Shown: positions 35,488 to 44,300, counted from the first letter of the stretch. The stretch is DNA of 64,000 nt from Ktedonobacter racemifer DSM 44963 (GCF_000178855.1 NZ_ADVG01000002.1:2356001-2420000), one strand, 5' to 3'. Translations and numbers: made by a program. Notes: generated from the letters alone by a model not told the origin.

Positions 35488-36327
35488 TTACTTGCTGGAC
35501 TGCTTGCAGGCTGGAGTATCCGAAGGAGGTGGGCCAACGGTCAGTTGCTGGGCATCCAGTGAACCATTGCTAGCTAGCTTACCATCTGCCATGATAAAAT
35601 CGCCAACCTTCAATTCGCTCAGGGAGATCGAGTGGCCAGCGATTTTGCTCGCGAACTCGGTACTGGTACTAGTATTGACGGTATAGGTCTTGCCATTATT
35701 AAAACCGCTCACCGTAAGCGTTGCCCCGTGGATCGCGGTAATGCGTCCCACGATGCCGGTCTGGTTGGTCGTGGCCGAGCCAGCAAGCTTCTCAAGCTTC
35801 TGCTTATCGCCCTCGGAAGAGGGCTTTTTCTCACTGGAGGAGGGAGGCAGTCCAATCTTGATGGATTTGGCTGTCAGAGTCTTCTCAGCATTATAGGTGC
35901 CAGAGGCCTGGATAAAGTCACCAACCTTCAAATCTTGAGATGAGATGGCCTTGTCCGCCAGCTTGCTCCCATACTCTGTAGTAGAGGTTGTGGTGACCGA
36001 GACAGTCGCCCCATTGTCATAGCGACGTAGAGTCAGCGAAGAGCCGTTAATGGCGGTAATCGTGCCGAGCACATTTGCGACATTGGGATCGGGCTGCTTC
36101 CCCGGATTGCACTTGGAGAGATCAACCAGGTTTGTGTTAGCTAGAAGAGAAGCATTGGTAGAGGCCTGAGCCGTGTGCATAAAGATGCCGCCAGCGACGA
36201 AGGACGCGAGCATCAGGCATGTGCCCACCAGGGCATAGAGATGAACTGGTTTAAAGCGAGGCGAGCGCGGACTAATCTTGTCGAGAGACGTACTGTTCTC
36301 GACCTCAGGGTTTCTTTCCTCTGACAT
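35488..36327 (-). CDS. Secreted or anchored protein with two DUF5666-like repeats
   Basis: 279 aa. A membrane anchor/signal at about 27-50 (LYALVGTCLMLASFVAGGIF). Two homologous beta-rich units, at about 85-160 (VLGTITAINGSSLTLRRYDN ... LKVGDFIQASG) and 190-265 (IVGRITAIHGATLTVSGFNN ... LKVGDFIMADG), resemble DUF5666/OB-like repeats. Function unknown. It lies upstream of, and on the same strand as, the two-component pair and could be sensed or controlled by it. AAGGAGG is 12 bases before the ATG. Confidence 0.78.
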   Translation of the reverse strand: MSEERNPEVENSTSLDKISPRSPRFKPVHLYALVGTCLMLASFVAGGIFMHTAQASTNASLLANTNLVDLSKCNPGKQPDPNVANVLGTITAINGSSLTLRRYDNGATVSVTTTSTTEYGSKLADKAISSQDLKVGDFIQASGTYNAEKTLTAKSIKIGLPPSSSEKKPSSEGDKQKLEKLAGSATTNQTGIVGRITAIHGATLTVSGFNNGKTYTVNTSTSTEFASKIAGHSISLSELKVGDFIMADGKLASNGSLDAQQLTVGPPPSDTPACKQSSK

Positions 36328-36452
36328 AGGATAGTATTTCCTCCTTGATATGTTTACAGACAAGAGAACAGGTGTGGTCTTGCCTTCGAGAGCTAGCATA
36401 GCAAGCTGGATTGAAATATCAGGAGGTTTTTGCTGAAAAAACGCTGAAGAAT

Positions 36453-36827
36453 TTAATCCGATGTATCTGGTGAGAGGCACTCGATCATGAGGACCTGGGG
36501 GTCTTTGACGCGGTGGCTCATCTTGACGATATTCTGGATGTTGGTGGGATGGGTCATGAAGCTTGTGGCCATGTCGACGGCGTCCTCGGCACTGGCGAAG
36601 ATGCCATCGAAGAAGGCGAGGGGATCTTTTTCGAGCAGGAGGCCGACATGCCAGCCCTCGTTGAAGGAGAAGACGAGCAGGAGGCCGATGTGATGACCGG
36701 CGATCTTCGCCAGGCTAGTGGTATGGTAGATAACGTCGGTGGCGGTGCGATCTTCGAGGCGAAACTCCTGATCCTCGATACGGAGAGAGGAAGGAAAGAC
36801 CATATCCTGGGCGGACCCATCACTCAT
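36453..36827 (-). CDS. Hypothetical protein
   Basis: 124 aa, acidic and soluble, no signal or membrane segment and no recognised family. AAAGGAT lies 6 bases before the ATG, and a promoter at 36871-36900 is well placed, so I accept it as real. Confidence 0.65.
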   Translation of the reverse strand: MSDGSAQDMVFPSSLRIEDQEFRLEDRTATDVIYHTTSLAKIAGHHIGLLLVFSFNEGWHVGLLLEKDPLAFFDGIFASAEDAVDMATSFMTHPTNIQNIVKMSHRVKDPQVLMIECLSPDTSD

Positions 36828-36870
36828 AAAAATATCCTTTGCGCTGTAAGGGCTTTTGTTAGATGTGAAT

Positions 36871-36900
36871 ATTATACAATGGTCATATTCCGAAACCCAA
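36871..36900 (-). promoter_or_regulatory. Promoter for the 36453-36827 gene, -35 inside a repeat
   Basis: On the minus strand TTGGGT (36895-36900), 18 bases, TATAAT (36871-36876). The -35 box falls within the palindrome at 36890-36941. Confidence 0.6.
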
Positions 36901-36941
36901 CGCCACTTGCGTGTCTAGCGCTTCGCGCTCAGGGTTTTCGG
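36890..36941. repeat. GAAAACC palindrome family, short copy
   Basis: CCGAAACCC ... GGGTTTTCGG ends around an inner CTAGCGCTTCGCGCTCAG block shared with 54040-54057 and, in part, with 52674 and 16170. Confidence 0.75.
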
Positions 36942-37015
36942 ATCAGAAGTATGCAAACGCGATTTATTCGGCAAGAGGACATATGTGGAAAAGATGTGGA
37001 TGAATTGTGGAAAAG

Positions 37016-37088
37016 TGGGCCTGAGAGGACTCGAACCTCCGACACAGCGTTTAGGAAACGCTTGCTCTATCCACTGAGCTACAGGCCC
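37016..37088 (-). tRNA. tRNA-Arg (anticodon CCT)
   Basis: 73-nt cloverleaf: acceptor GGGCCTG/CAGGCCC, D arm GCTC...GAGC, anticodon stem AGCGT/ACGCT with loop TTCCTAA (anticodon CCT), T arm GGAGG-TTCGAGT-CCTCT, discriminator A. CCA is not encoded. Reads AGG codons. Confidence 0.97.
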
Positions 37089-37328
37089 ATCGCCTTCAAT
37101 GATACCATACTCGTCAATCATCGTTCAATAGTTTTTGTGGGGTATTTCAGGGAAGAGGGAGAGGCAAATTGTGCCTGACGAAGCCAGGTACAGTCTGCCT
37201 CTTCTCTACCAAAAAGAAGGTGCATGGGGTCTCGATACGACAGCCATTTATAGGGGCTACCTCTCTCGCGCGGGCAAGCATAAGAAAGGTAGTTTGGCTA
37301 TTTATAGTTTGGCTATGTATATAGTTTT
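37089..37328. other. Gap upstream of tRNA-Arg
   Basis: AT-richer stretch between tRNA-Arg and the CHAP gene. It must contain the tRNA promoter, which I could not place. No gene supported. Confidence 0.4.
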
Positions 37329-38132
37329 TTATTGGGGGCTGACAAAAGATACACCCCGGCCGGGGTAGTAGTGCTGGTAGGAGACGGCACGGGGATTGGG
37401 TTGCCAGTTCATGGAGCTGGCGATCACTGATCCGTCGTCTAGAACCCGCTCTACGACTCCGACGTGGCCTGCTCCGCCTGAACCTTGCACGCCACCCTGG
37501 AGCACGATAATGGTTCCCTCAGTGGGGGCTGAGGAGACGTTCCAGCCTAATTCGGCCGCGCGGTCGGCCCATTGCCAGGCCATGGCGCCACCGTGGCTCC
37601 ATGGGACATAGTATCCGTAGAGGTCATGGAAACGTTTATTGGCATACCAGGTACAGGTTCCAAAGGGGAAGCTGTTGTAGTCTATCTCATCATCTGAATC
37701 AAACCAGGGAAGCTGGTTGATAAATGAGGGCTGTTGTGGCCCTCCCCTGTTGTGTTGCAACGACAGGGGTTGTAGATGAGGCTGCGCATTCTCTCCCTTC
37801 GCGGCGTTGTTCACGCCCTCCTCCGCATCGGCAGCCTTGAGAGACTCGTTCTGGTATGGCGATGTTCTTCCATTGTTATGGCATACAAGTTGATTGCGGG
37901 AGGAGTGTTGAGAAGATTGGGCGTGTTGATCTGACAGGTGCTGCTGGCTTGCGCTCTCCACGCTTGCACACTGAGACGCCTCGGCGGCGGCGACCTGGAC
38001 GTTCTGCATGGAGAGTCCCAGGGCAACACCAATCGAGAGTACACCTAGTAGCGCCAGGGCGCCGGTCTTGAGTACACGCTGTAGTATATGTGATGGCTGG
38101 AGTTCGCTCCAGCTTTTTCGCTGCGTTCGCAC
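37329..38132 (-). CDS. Secreted CHAP-domain peptidoglycan hydrolase
   Basis: 267 aa. A signal-like helix (GALALLGVLSIGVALGLSM) near residue 25, a low-complexity Gln/Ser/His linker, and a C-terminal CHAP amidase/endopeptidase domain from about 155: catalytic cysteine in FPFGTCTWYANKR, histidine in GHVGVVERV, and SSMNWQPNP near the end. Predicted to cut cell-wall peptides. I prefer GTG at 38132, which has GAGG 5 bases upstream; an in-frame ATG at 38147 adds five residues but has no ribosome binding site. Confidence 0.88.
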   Translation of the reverse strand: MRTQRKSWSELQPSHILQRVLKTGALALLGVLSIGVALGLSMQNVQVAAAEASQCASVESASQQHLSDQHAQSSQHSSRNQLVCHNNGRTSPYQNESLKAADAEEGVNNAAKGENAQPHLQPLSLQHNRGGPQQPSFINQLPWFDSDDEIDYNSFPFGTCTWYANKRFHDLYGYYVPWSHGGAMAWQWADRAAELGWNVSSAPTEGTIIVLQGGVQGSGGAGHVGVVERVLDDGSVIASSMNWQPNPRAVSYQHYYPGRGVSFVSPQ

Positions 38133-38281
38133 TATATCCTCTTCCATTTCGGCAACTTGCAGACCCCTGCAATGGCTTGTACTCCTTTCCTAACACCGTA
38201 TGGGTTCGCACTGCCCAATTTTGGCCCGTTAAGGGCGGAATACTCTGCCTAAAAATACTATACACCGCCCCTTGTAAAAAT

Positions 38282-38333
38282 AGATACCGATATGTAGGTA
38301 TTTTATATGTAAAATACCTACATATCGGTATCT
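38282..38333. repeat. AT-rich 24-bp perfect hairpin in the CHAP gene leader
   Basis: AGATACCGATATGTAGGTAT plus TTTA at 38282-38305 pairs with 38310-38333 around TATG. Unlike the GC-rich hairpins, it lies 150 bases upstream of a start codon and could be an operator or leader structure. Confidence 0.7.
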
Positions 38334-38336
38334 GTG

Positions 38337-38427
38337 TACTTCTCGCCACTGCGTGGCTCGCAGGGTAATAGTGTGTGGTGGTGGCGGTGCGGCGGAGCCG
38401 CACCGCCACCACCACACACTATTACCC
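38337..38427. repeat. Box (second subtype) plus long hairpin (31-bp arms)
   Basis: Box ACTTCTCGCCAC-TGC-GTGGCTCGC at 38337-38361, identical to that at 56760-56784. Perfect arms 38363-38393 and 38397-38427 with a GGA loop. Confidence 0.88.
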
Positions 38428-38434
38428 TGGTGCA

Positions 38435-38535
38435 AAAAGAGAGTGGGACGGATCACGAGTGTCCTGGTCAAGTGTAAAAAGAGAGTGGCGTGGATGCCGA
38501 CGCATGTCGGCATCCACGCCACTCTCTTTTTACAC
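38435..38535. repeat. Second long hairpin (30-bp arms) with a partial left-arm copy
   Basis: Perfect arms 38472-38501 and 38506-38535 around GCAT; a partial copy of the left arm (AAAAAGAGAGTGG) lies at 38438. The T-run of the right arm makes it a possible terminator for the minus-strand gene ending at 38544. Confidence 0.85.
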
Positions 38536-38543
38536 CTAATATT

Positions 38544-38831
38544 TTAGAGGCGTTGTTTGGGCTTTTTGTGGATGAAGGGGGAGGTTTTCTCCTCAGCGCC
38601 ACGGATTTCGGAGACGCCAGTCTCCTGGTTGTACTCAACCTCGGTCACCTGCTCGCGGCGGATGGCATTGATGGGCTTCATACCAGTGGGAGGAGGAGTG
38701 GTGCGTGGACCGGGCCGGGAGGAGGGCCATTCCGGAAAAACAACCTTCACTTCGCCGGAGAGCGCGGTATTGTCATCTGGCGCCTGGTTTTGCAGGGTAT
38801 TCTTGGTATCAGTAACTTTTGGTTTCTGCAT
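38544..38831 (-). CDS. Small hypothetical hydrophilic protein
   Basis: 95 aa starting MQKPKVTDTKNT; polar, proline-rich in the middle (PGPRTTPPPTG), no membrane segment or known domain. AGAGGGAAG is 6 bases before the ATG. Ends in the basic HKKPKQRL. Confidence 0.6.
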   Translation of the reverse strand: MQKPKVTDTKNTLQNQAPDDNTALSGEVKVVFPEWPSSRPGPRTTPPPTGMKPINAIRREQVTEVEYNQETGVSEIRGAEEKTSPFIHKKPKQRL

Positions 38832-39106
38832 GTGTCTTCCCTCTGAAAACATTTCTTACATTGATAGGTCAATGTGATAAGGTCAGTAAGATTTTACTGT
38901 AAGATGTGTGAACATACAAGTTAGAAGAACTATAGATTACACGCAGAAGTCTTCTTGACCTGTGACACATCGAAATACTAGTACTTTTAGAAGTTTTGGC
39001 ACTAGCCTCTGACATTTGCTCGTTGCGTAATGGGAATAAGCAAATCTTCTTTTCTATTGTACAATGCTCAATCTAGATATGCGATGGGAGTGAGGAGGAT
39101 AATTTT

Positions 39107-40081
39107 ATGCGGGTGTTGTTGACGGGGGCGACGGGGTTGCTGGGGGGGCACCTGGTGAAGGCGTTGCGCGAGAGGGATGAGCGGGTGCGGGCACTGGTAC
39201 TTCCGGCTGAGGATGCGCGTTCATTGGAGGCACTGGGAGTCGAGGTGGTGTGTGGAGATATTACGGAGGCAGGCGCGCTGACGGCGGCCGTGCAGGAGAG
39301 TGAGCTGGTCTTTCACCTGGCGGGGATGATGGGGGTCTGGCGTCCCCTGGCGGACTACCACCACGTGAATGTTGAGGGGACGCGGAATCTCTACAAGGCA
39401 GCTATGGAGGCAGGAGTGAGGCGGTTTGTGCATACCAGTTCGCATACGGTGTATGGACTGGGGTATGGGCGATTTCTGACGGAGGATGAGCCGCTGCGGC
39501 CCGATAACGATCCCTATAGCTTGAGCAAGGCGGAGGGGGATAGGCTGGTGCGCCGCCTGATGCTCACAAGCCCGATGGAGACGGTAATTATCCGGCCAGG
39601 GACATTCTTTGGGCCGGGCGATAAGCTGCATTTCGCGCGCATGGCGGAGAAGTTGAGGCGTGGGCGCGGCGTCATTCTGGGGCGCGGTGATAATCATCTC
39701 CCCTTTTGTTACGTTGACGATATCGTGCAGGGCTATCTTCTGGCGGGATATCATCCCCAGGCACCAGGGAACGTCTACAACATTACGAATGATCAGCCGC
39801 TGACACAGCTTGAGATGTTTAATGAGATCGCGGACGCCGTAGGGGGAGAGCGCCCCAGGCTGCACCTGCCTTACCAGCCGATCCGCCTGGGGGCGATCTG
39901 CGCGGAGAAGTTGGTGGCGCGTATGACGCGGACCCGGCCCCTGGTCACGGAGCTGGGGGCCTTGATGTTTGGTAGTGATAATAAGCATAGTATTGAGAAG
40001 GCGCGCCGCGAGCTGGGCTACGCGCCCCAGGTGGATTTGCGCGAGGGAATTCAGTTAGCGGCGCAGTGGTTCAATGGGTAG
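39107..40081 (+). CDS. NAD-dependent epimerase/dehydratase (extended SDR)
   Basis: 324 aa Rossmann-fold enzyme. N-terminal nucleotide motif LLTGATGLLGGHLV (TGxxGxxG), GDITEAGAL, the HLAGMMG segment, and active-site HTSSHTVYGLG with YSLSK (YxxxK) further on. C-terminal part binds a variable substrate. Similar to the 3-beta-hydroxysteroid/UDP-sugar/dihydroflavonol group; substrate not predictable. GAGGAGG lies 8 bases before the ATG. Stop is followed at once by the GTCCATGC palindrome. Confidence 0.9.
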   Translation: MRVLLTGATGLLGGHLVKALRERDERVRALVLPAEDARSLEALGVEVVCGDITEAGALTAAVQESELVFHLAGMMGVWRPLADYHHVNVEGTRNLYKAAMEAGVRRFVHTSSHTVYGLGYGRFLTEDEPLRPDNDPYSLSKAEGDRLVRRLMLTSPMETVIIRPGTFFGPGDKLHFARMAEKLRRGRGVILGRGDNHLPFCYVDDIVQGYLLAGYHPQAPGNVYNITNDQPLTQLEMFNEIADAVGGERPRLHLPYQPIRLGAICAEKLVARMTRTRPLVTELGALMFGSDNKHSIEKARRELGYAPQVDLREGIQLAAQWFNG

Positions 40082-40087
40082 CCAGAA

Positions 40088-40105
40088 GTCCATGCAAGCA
40101 TGGAC
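40088..40105. repeat. GTCCATGCAAGCATGGAC palindrome, copy 2
   Basis: Follows the epimerase stop codon by 6 bases; same 18-mer as at 44283 and, reversed, at 1974. Confidence 0.8.
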
Positions 40106-40121
40106 CTTACAGATGCATTGT

Positions 40122-40406
40122 TTAGTCGGGAGAGGATTTAGGAGTGTTGGAGTGTTTGAGGCCGAAGCGTTGGATGGTGCGCGCCAGCCAGGTGGCGACA
40201 GGCCCCTGGTCGGCGCGCTGGCTGGATTGCAAGAGGAAGTTGGCGGTTGGGGGATGTGAGGGTTGTTGCTGGCTTTGTTTGATGTGCGCTAGTTCGGCGT
40301 AGTGTTGCGCGGCCCAGTAGAGGTTGATACGGCAGGCGCGGCAGTTTTTGGCGCTCTCTTCATTGCTTTCGCCACATTGAGGGCAGATGAACATGGGATT
40401 AGACAT
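40122..40406 (-). CDS. Small zinc-ribbon protein
   Basis: 94 aa. Starts MSNPMFICPQCGESNEESAK with a CPxCG...CRAC zinc ribbon (residues 8-11 and 23-26), then helical and polar sequence. AAGGAG is 10 bases before the ATG. It lies 17 bp downstream of the radical SAM gene on the same strand, so probably co-transcribed and functionally linked, though no role is known. Confidence 0.75.
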   Translation of the reverse strand: MSNPMFICPQCGESNEESAKNCRACRINLYWAAQHYAELAHIKQSQQQPSHPPTANFLLQSSQRADQGPVATWLARTIQRFGLKHSNTPKSSPD

Positions 40407-40423
40407 GGTGAAGTGGCTCCTTT

Positions 40424-41578
40424 CTATGATGGTTGGCTGGCGGTTTTGGCCTGAGCGTCGCCGGTGCGGGGGTGTAAGGTGATCAGTGATTGGGCGCTCT
40501 CGCGGGCGACTGAGAGCGCGACGCGGCTGACGGTGGGTACATGACAGAGCATGTTGGTGTAGGCCGCGTTGGCGAGAGGACAGTAGCACTCGCCGGCCTT
40601 GATGCTGCGTCGCAGTTCGGCGGCGCGGGGGGTACTCCAGACGCTTTGGAAATTATAGTCGTGCTCACGCAGGTTACCCATGGGTTCGGCGCGGATACAG
40701 CAGGTCCAGACGTCGCCATTGGGGGCGATCTGGGCGGAGGCGACGCCCGCGAGGCAGGGGATTACCTGGCGCTGCTCGGCGAGGGTGCGTTTGACGAGAT
40801 CATAATAGCGATCCCGGAAGGCCTGGGTGATACGCGAGACGCCGCTGGCCTCGGATTGGCGTATCCCCTGCTGCAAGCGTTCAATAACGGCCTGGTACTT
40901 GGGTAGAGGAGGGGTGATGCCCATGCCGACGGTGTCCAGCTCCACGCGCTCCTCGGCGATCTCGCTGATGAAGGAATCTGGGCGCAGCTCCTCGCGTACG
41001 TAGGCATAGATCTGCTCAAATTCGTCGACATTAAAGTTTGAGATGACGGTATGTACTCCCACGGTCAGGTTTTTGTAGCGCGCCTTGAGGGCCTTGAGGC
41101 CGGCATAGGTCTTGAGGGCGTGGGCGAAGTTACCTTTGACACCTCGCACGCGGTCATGCTTCTCGCCAATGCCATCCAGGGAGAGGTTGATAATGACTTC
41201 TGAGCCGGGCGCGGCTTGCAGGACCTGCTCGATGCGCGCAGGGATGATAGCGTCCTGGATACCGTTGGTGGGGATATTGATAATGCCGGGCCGGCAGTGC
41301 TGGTAGGCGGAGGCGATGATCTGTGGGAGATCCCGGCGCAGGGTGGGTTCCCCCCCACTGAAGGTGAACCAGTAGGCGGCGCGGCCAATTGAAGCGAAGG
41401 TGCGTTCGTATTCTTCTAGCGTGAAGTCGTCGTTGGGGCGTTGCCAGACGTTACAGGTTTTGCAGCGCGAGTTGCAGCGATAGCTGACGCTGATGGTGAG
41501 GTTGAGTGGGAGGGCCTGTGGTTGGCCTGTGGCGTATGAGGCTTGTATTTTGGCGATTTTTGGTAATATTTCGAGCAT
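40424..41578 (-). CDS. Radical SAM protein with SPASM-like C terminus
   Basis: 384 aa. [4Fe-4S] cluster motif CNSRCKTC (C35, C39, C42) followed by TFSGGEPTLRRDLP and INLSLDG, the SAM-binding pieces. The C-terminal part has CLAGVASAQIAPNGDVWTCC and GECYCPLAN, a partial SPASM-like set of cysteines suggesting an auxiliary cluster. Such proteins modify peptides or cofactors; no precursor peptide was found next to it. ATG at 41578 follows the leader module. Confidence 0.88.
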   Translation of the reverse strand: MLEILPKIAKIQASYATGQPQALPLNLTISVSYRCNSRCKTCNVWQRPNDDFTLEEYERTFASIGRAAYWFTFSGGEPTLRRDLPQIIASAYQHCRPGIINIPTNGIQDAIIPARIEQVLQAAPGSEVIINLSLDGIGEKHDRVRGVKGNFAHALKTYAGLKALKARYKNLTVGVHTVISNFNVDEFEQIYAYVREELRPDSFISEIAEERVELDTVGMGITPPLPKYQAVIERLQQGIRQSEASGVSRITQAFRDRYYDLVKRTLAEQRQVIPCLAGVASAQIAPNGDVWTCCIRAEPMGNLREHDYNFQSVWSTPRAAELRRSIKAGECYCPLANAAYTNMLCHVPTVSRVALSVARESAQSLITLHPRTGDAQAKTASQPS

Positions 41579-41660
41579 ATGTTTCCCTTTCCCTTCTTTC
41601 CACGTTGCCGCCTGCGGCGGCAGAAAAAAATTATAAAAAAATTTACTCGGGGGCTTTGCC
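41579..41660 (-). promoter_or_regulatory. 5'-leader module upstream of the radical SAM gene
   Basis: On the minus strand CGGGGGC...GCCCCCG, A/T-rich run, GCCGCC-GCA-GGCGGC hairpin, then AAAGAAGGGAAAGGG before the ATG. Confidence 0.65.
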
Positions 41661-41738
41661 CCCGCCCCCCCGCAGTTCCTGACCAAGGCTGCCTGAGGCG
41701 GCAGAAAAAAATTATCACGCGAGACGGCTTCTCCGGCT

Positions 41739-41906
41739 GGTAGGGACCCGGTTTACCGCGTCCGAAGGCGATTAATCGCCTGCGGGCGCAGCCCTAAACG
41801 TTCCAGGACATCATGTAGCGATGGGTTACCAGTTGCCCACCCAAGGCTTTGGCTTGCGCCGAATTGCCATGAATGGCGTTCGGACGCGCTAAAGCTGGTC
41901 CCTACC
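41739..41906. mobile_element. MITE-like element, copy 2 (168 bp)
   Basis: Termini GGTAGGGACCCGGTTTACCG and CGGACGCGCTAAAGCTGGTC-CCTACC, 20 of 25 bases complementary. Shares internal blocks with 26101 and 62475 but in swapped order (the GGCGATTAATCGCC block is on the left). No gene. Confidence 0.82.
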
Positions 41907-42122
41907 GAGGGGGAGGAGATGGGACGGAATCGAGGCTTCCTCTTGTTAAGACGGATAAGTGTATGTATTTATATTTTTATGGTACTAGAGGGCATTTTTG
42001 GTATTTTTGTAGCTGGGGGTAAATTTGCGCGATTTTTGCTGCCGGATTCCATTCTAAATGATGTAAATAGATGTTACGATATAAGGTATAATAGCAAGCG
42101 AGATAGCAAAGGGTGTGTATTT

Positions 42123-43016
42123 ATGGTTCAACAATCTCGATATAGCGATGCTGGCCAGAATGGGGGCCCATATCTTGGGGCGCTACGTGCGACGTATCGC
42201 CACGTTATGCTGTTGAAGACAATGTTGACGCTGATTATTTGTGTGATTGCGCTGGGGCTAATATTAGAGGCTGTACGTTTGTTAAAAATTCATATGTTGA
42301 CGGTGGGGATGGCGGGGTTCTTTGGGGTAATTTTGCTGATCGTTTTTGGCTTCTGCCTGGCGTTGTTTCTGCGCTATCGGCATGAGGCGGTGCGAGTCTA
42401 TGAGCAGGGGCTGGTGGCGACGAATCGCGAGGGGTGGGTGGCGCTGCGCTGGGATGAGATTGAGTATATCTGGCACAAGGTGGATCTGCAGACGCCTGAT
42501 CCGGATTTTGAAATTGATACGAACCGCCTGGCATATATCGCGTATGATAATCCGCATGCAACATCGTGGAGTAATCTGGATTATGTGACCCATACCGAGG
42601 CGACCAAGGGGTCGAGCATTCTCAAGCATTCGTATGTTGTGCGTTCATATCGAGGAGTTTCGCTGAACATTCCACAGCATTATCTACGCTGGTCGAAGCT
42701 GTGTGACACGATTGATCACGAGGCCACGCGCTACCAGTATTCGCTGGCGCAGACGCTACTACAACAGGGGAGGCCTGTCTCCTTTGGTCCACTCCTGCTC
42801 AGTCAAGATGGTATTTACTATGGGCAGGATCTCTTGCCCTGGCAGCTCTTCGGCGCCCTCTCTGTCGATGAGCGCTGGGGACTGATTACGATTACGGTGA
42901 AGGGGTATGCGCGGCCATGGGCCTGGCTGCTAGTGGCGCGCGTCCCCAATATCGCGCTCCTGCAAGGCTTGCTGGTCATAGTACAGCAGAAGTTTGCGCG
43001 CAGGCCGCTGAGATAG
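42123..43016 (+). CDS. PH-like membrane protein, paralogue 1
   Basis: 297 aa. Two membrane helices at about 26-70 (TMLTLIICVIALGLILEAV, GFFGVILLIVFGFCLALF). The cytosolic region has two beta-rich PH-like halves: the first around VYEQGLVATNREGWVALRWDEI, the second around VSFGPLLLSQDGIYYGQDLL with LPWQLFGAL and VPNIALLQGLL. This layout matches the uncharacterised DUF6585-type family. Related proteins are at 55795 and 57041. AAAGGGTG is 7 bases before the ATG. Confidence 0.72.
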   Translation: MVQQSRYSDAGQNGGPYLGALRATYRHVMLLKTMLTLIICVIALGLILEAVRLLKIHMLTVGMAGFFGVILLIVFGFCLALFLRYRHEAVRVYEQGLVATNREGWVALRWDEIEYIWHKVDLQTPDPDFEIDTNRLAYIAYDNPHATSWSNLDYVTHTEATKGSSILKHSYVVRSYRGVSLNIPQHYLRWSKLCDTIDHEATRYQYSLAQTLLQQGRPVSFGPLLLSQDGIYYGQDLLPWQLFGALSVDERWGLITITVKGYARPWAWLLVARVPNIALLQGLLVIVQQKFARRPLR

Positions 43017-43023
43017 CGTGTTG

Positions 43024-43052
43024 TTGTCGCGCTGACCAAATTTTGCTATAGT
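43024..43052 (+). promoter_or_regulatory. Promoter of gcvT
   Basis: TTGTCG at 43024-43029, a 17-base spacer, TATAGT at 43047-43052; the gene starts at 43139. Confidence 0.65.
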
Positions 43053-43138
43053 GGACAGCGGAAGCTTTGCGCGTCTGGTATTTTTATTAGATAGCGAGAG
43101 TAATCGATCCTCTAGAGCGCATGCATGGGAGTTTTTGT

Positions 43139-44263
43139 ATGACCACACAAGACAGCGCCGTCCCTAGTTTAAAAAGGACCCCGCTTTATGAACAGCACCG
43201 GGCTCTGGGTGCCCGCCTGGTGGAGTTCGGTGGCTGGGATATGCCTGTACAGTATAGCGGCATTATCGAGGAGCACCAGGCCGTTCGCACGAAGGCGGGG
43301 CTCTTTGATGTCAGTCATATGGGCGAGTTTAAGGTTGAGGGGAGCGATGCCCTGGCCTTCCTGCAATATCTTGTGCCCAATGATGTCTCACGCCTGGCAG
43401 TTGGGCAGGCGTTATATACGCAGCTTTGCCGACCAGATGGCACGACGATTGATGATTTGCTGATCTATCACCTGGCGGAAGAGCAATATATGATCGTCGT
43501 CAACGCCGCTAATATCGATAAAGATTATGCCTGGATCGAGAGTCACGCGCAGAAGTTTGCCAACGTCACCCTCTCCAATCAGTCGGATACGACTGCGCTG
43601 ATCGCCCTGCAAGGCCCACTGGCGACGAGTATTCTGCAACCACTGGCGGACGTCAAGCTGGACGAGATTAAGTACTACCACTTCGCGCCGGGCCAGGTCG
43701 CGGGCATTCGTTGCCTGATCTCACGCACCGGCTACACGGGCGAGGATGGCTTTGAGCTGTACTACCCCTCCGTTGACGCGGCCAGGCTCTGGCAGACCCT
43801 GCTTGAAGCAGGCAAGCCACAGGGGGTGCTGCCGGCGGGCCTGGGAGCGCGCGACACACTGCGCCTGGAGGCTGCCTACTGCCTCTACGGGCATGAGCTG
43901 GACGATGAGACTAATCCGCTTGAGGCCGGCCTGGGCTGGACTGTGAAGCTGAAGAAGAGCGCGGAGTTTATTGGTCGCAGCGCCCTCCAGCAGGCGAAGG
44001 AGCAGGGACTGAAGAAACGCCTGGTGGGGATTGAGTTGCTAGAGCGCGGCGTACCACGTAGCGGCTATGCCATCTATGATGGTGAGCAGCGTATTGGCGT
44101 TCTTACCAGCGGCTCGCACGGGCCAACGGTGCAGAAGAGCATTGGCCTGGGCTTTGTGGACCCAGCGCACGTCAGCGCGGGGACACGCGTGCAGATCGAA
44201 ATTCGCGGGAAGCGCGTCGCCGCGCAGGTGGTGGCTCTTCCCTTTTATAAGCGCGGGGAATAG
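43139..44263 (+). CDS. gcvT: Glycine cleavage T protein (aminomethyltransferase)
   Basis: Transfers the methylene group from the aminomethyl-lipoyl H protein to tetrahydrofolate, releasing ammonia. 374 aa, usual length. Motifs: TPLYEQHRALGARLVEFGGW, GIIEEHQAVRTKAGLFDVSHMGEF, GYTGEDGFELYYP and GLGARDTLRLEAAYCLYGHE. GGGAG is 7 bases before ATG 43139; a start at 43121 is possible but lacks a good site. First gene of the gcvT-gcvH unit. Confidence 0.96.
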   Translation: MTTQDSAVPSLKRTPLYEQHRALGARLVEFGGWDMPVQYSGIIEEHQAVRTKAGLFDVSHMGEFKVEGSDALAFLQYLVPNDVSRLAVGQALYTQLCRPDGTTIDDLLIYHLAEEQYMIVVNAANIDKDYAWIESHAQKFANVTLSNQSDTTALIALQGPLATSILQPLADVKLDEIKYYHFAPGQVAGIRCLISRTGYTGEDGFELYYPSVDAARLWQTLLEAGKPQGVLPAGLGARDTLRLEAAYCLYGHELDDETNPLEAGLGWTVKLKKSAEFIGRSALQQAKEQGLKKRLVGIELLERGVPRSGYAIYDGEQRIGVLTSGSHGPTVQKSIGLGFVDPAHVSAGTRVQIEIRGKRVAAQVVALPFYKRGE

Positions 44264-44282
44264 AATTAGTTGTGGGCTTTTA

Positions 44283-44300
44283 GTCCATGCAAGCATGGAC
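44283..44300. repeat. GTCCATGCAAGCATGGAC palindrome, copy 3
   Basis: Lies between gcvT and gcvH, 20 bases after the gcvT stop codon. Confidence 0.8.
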
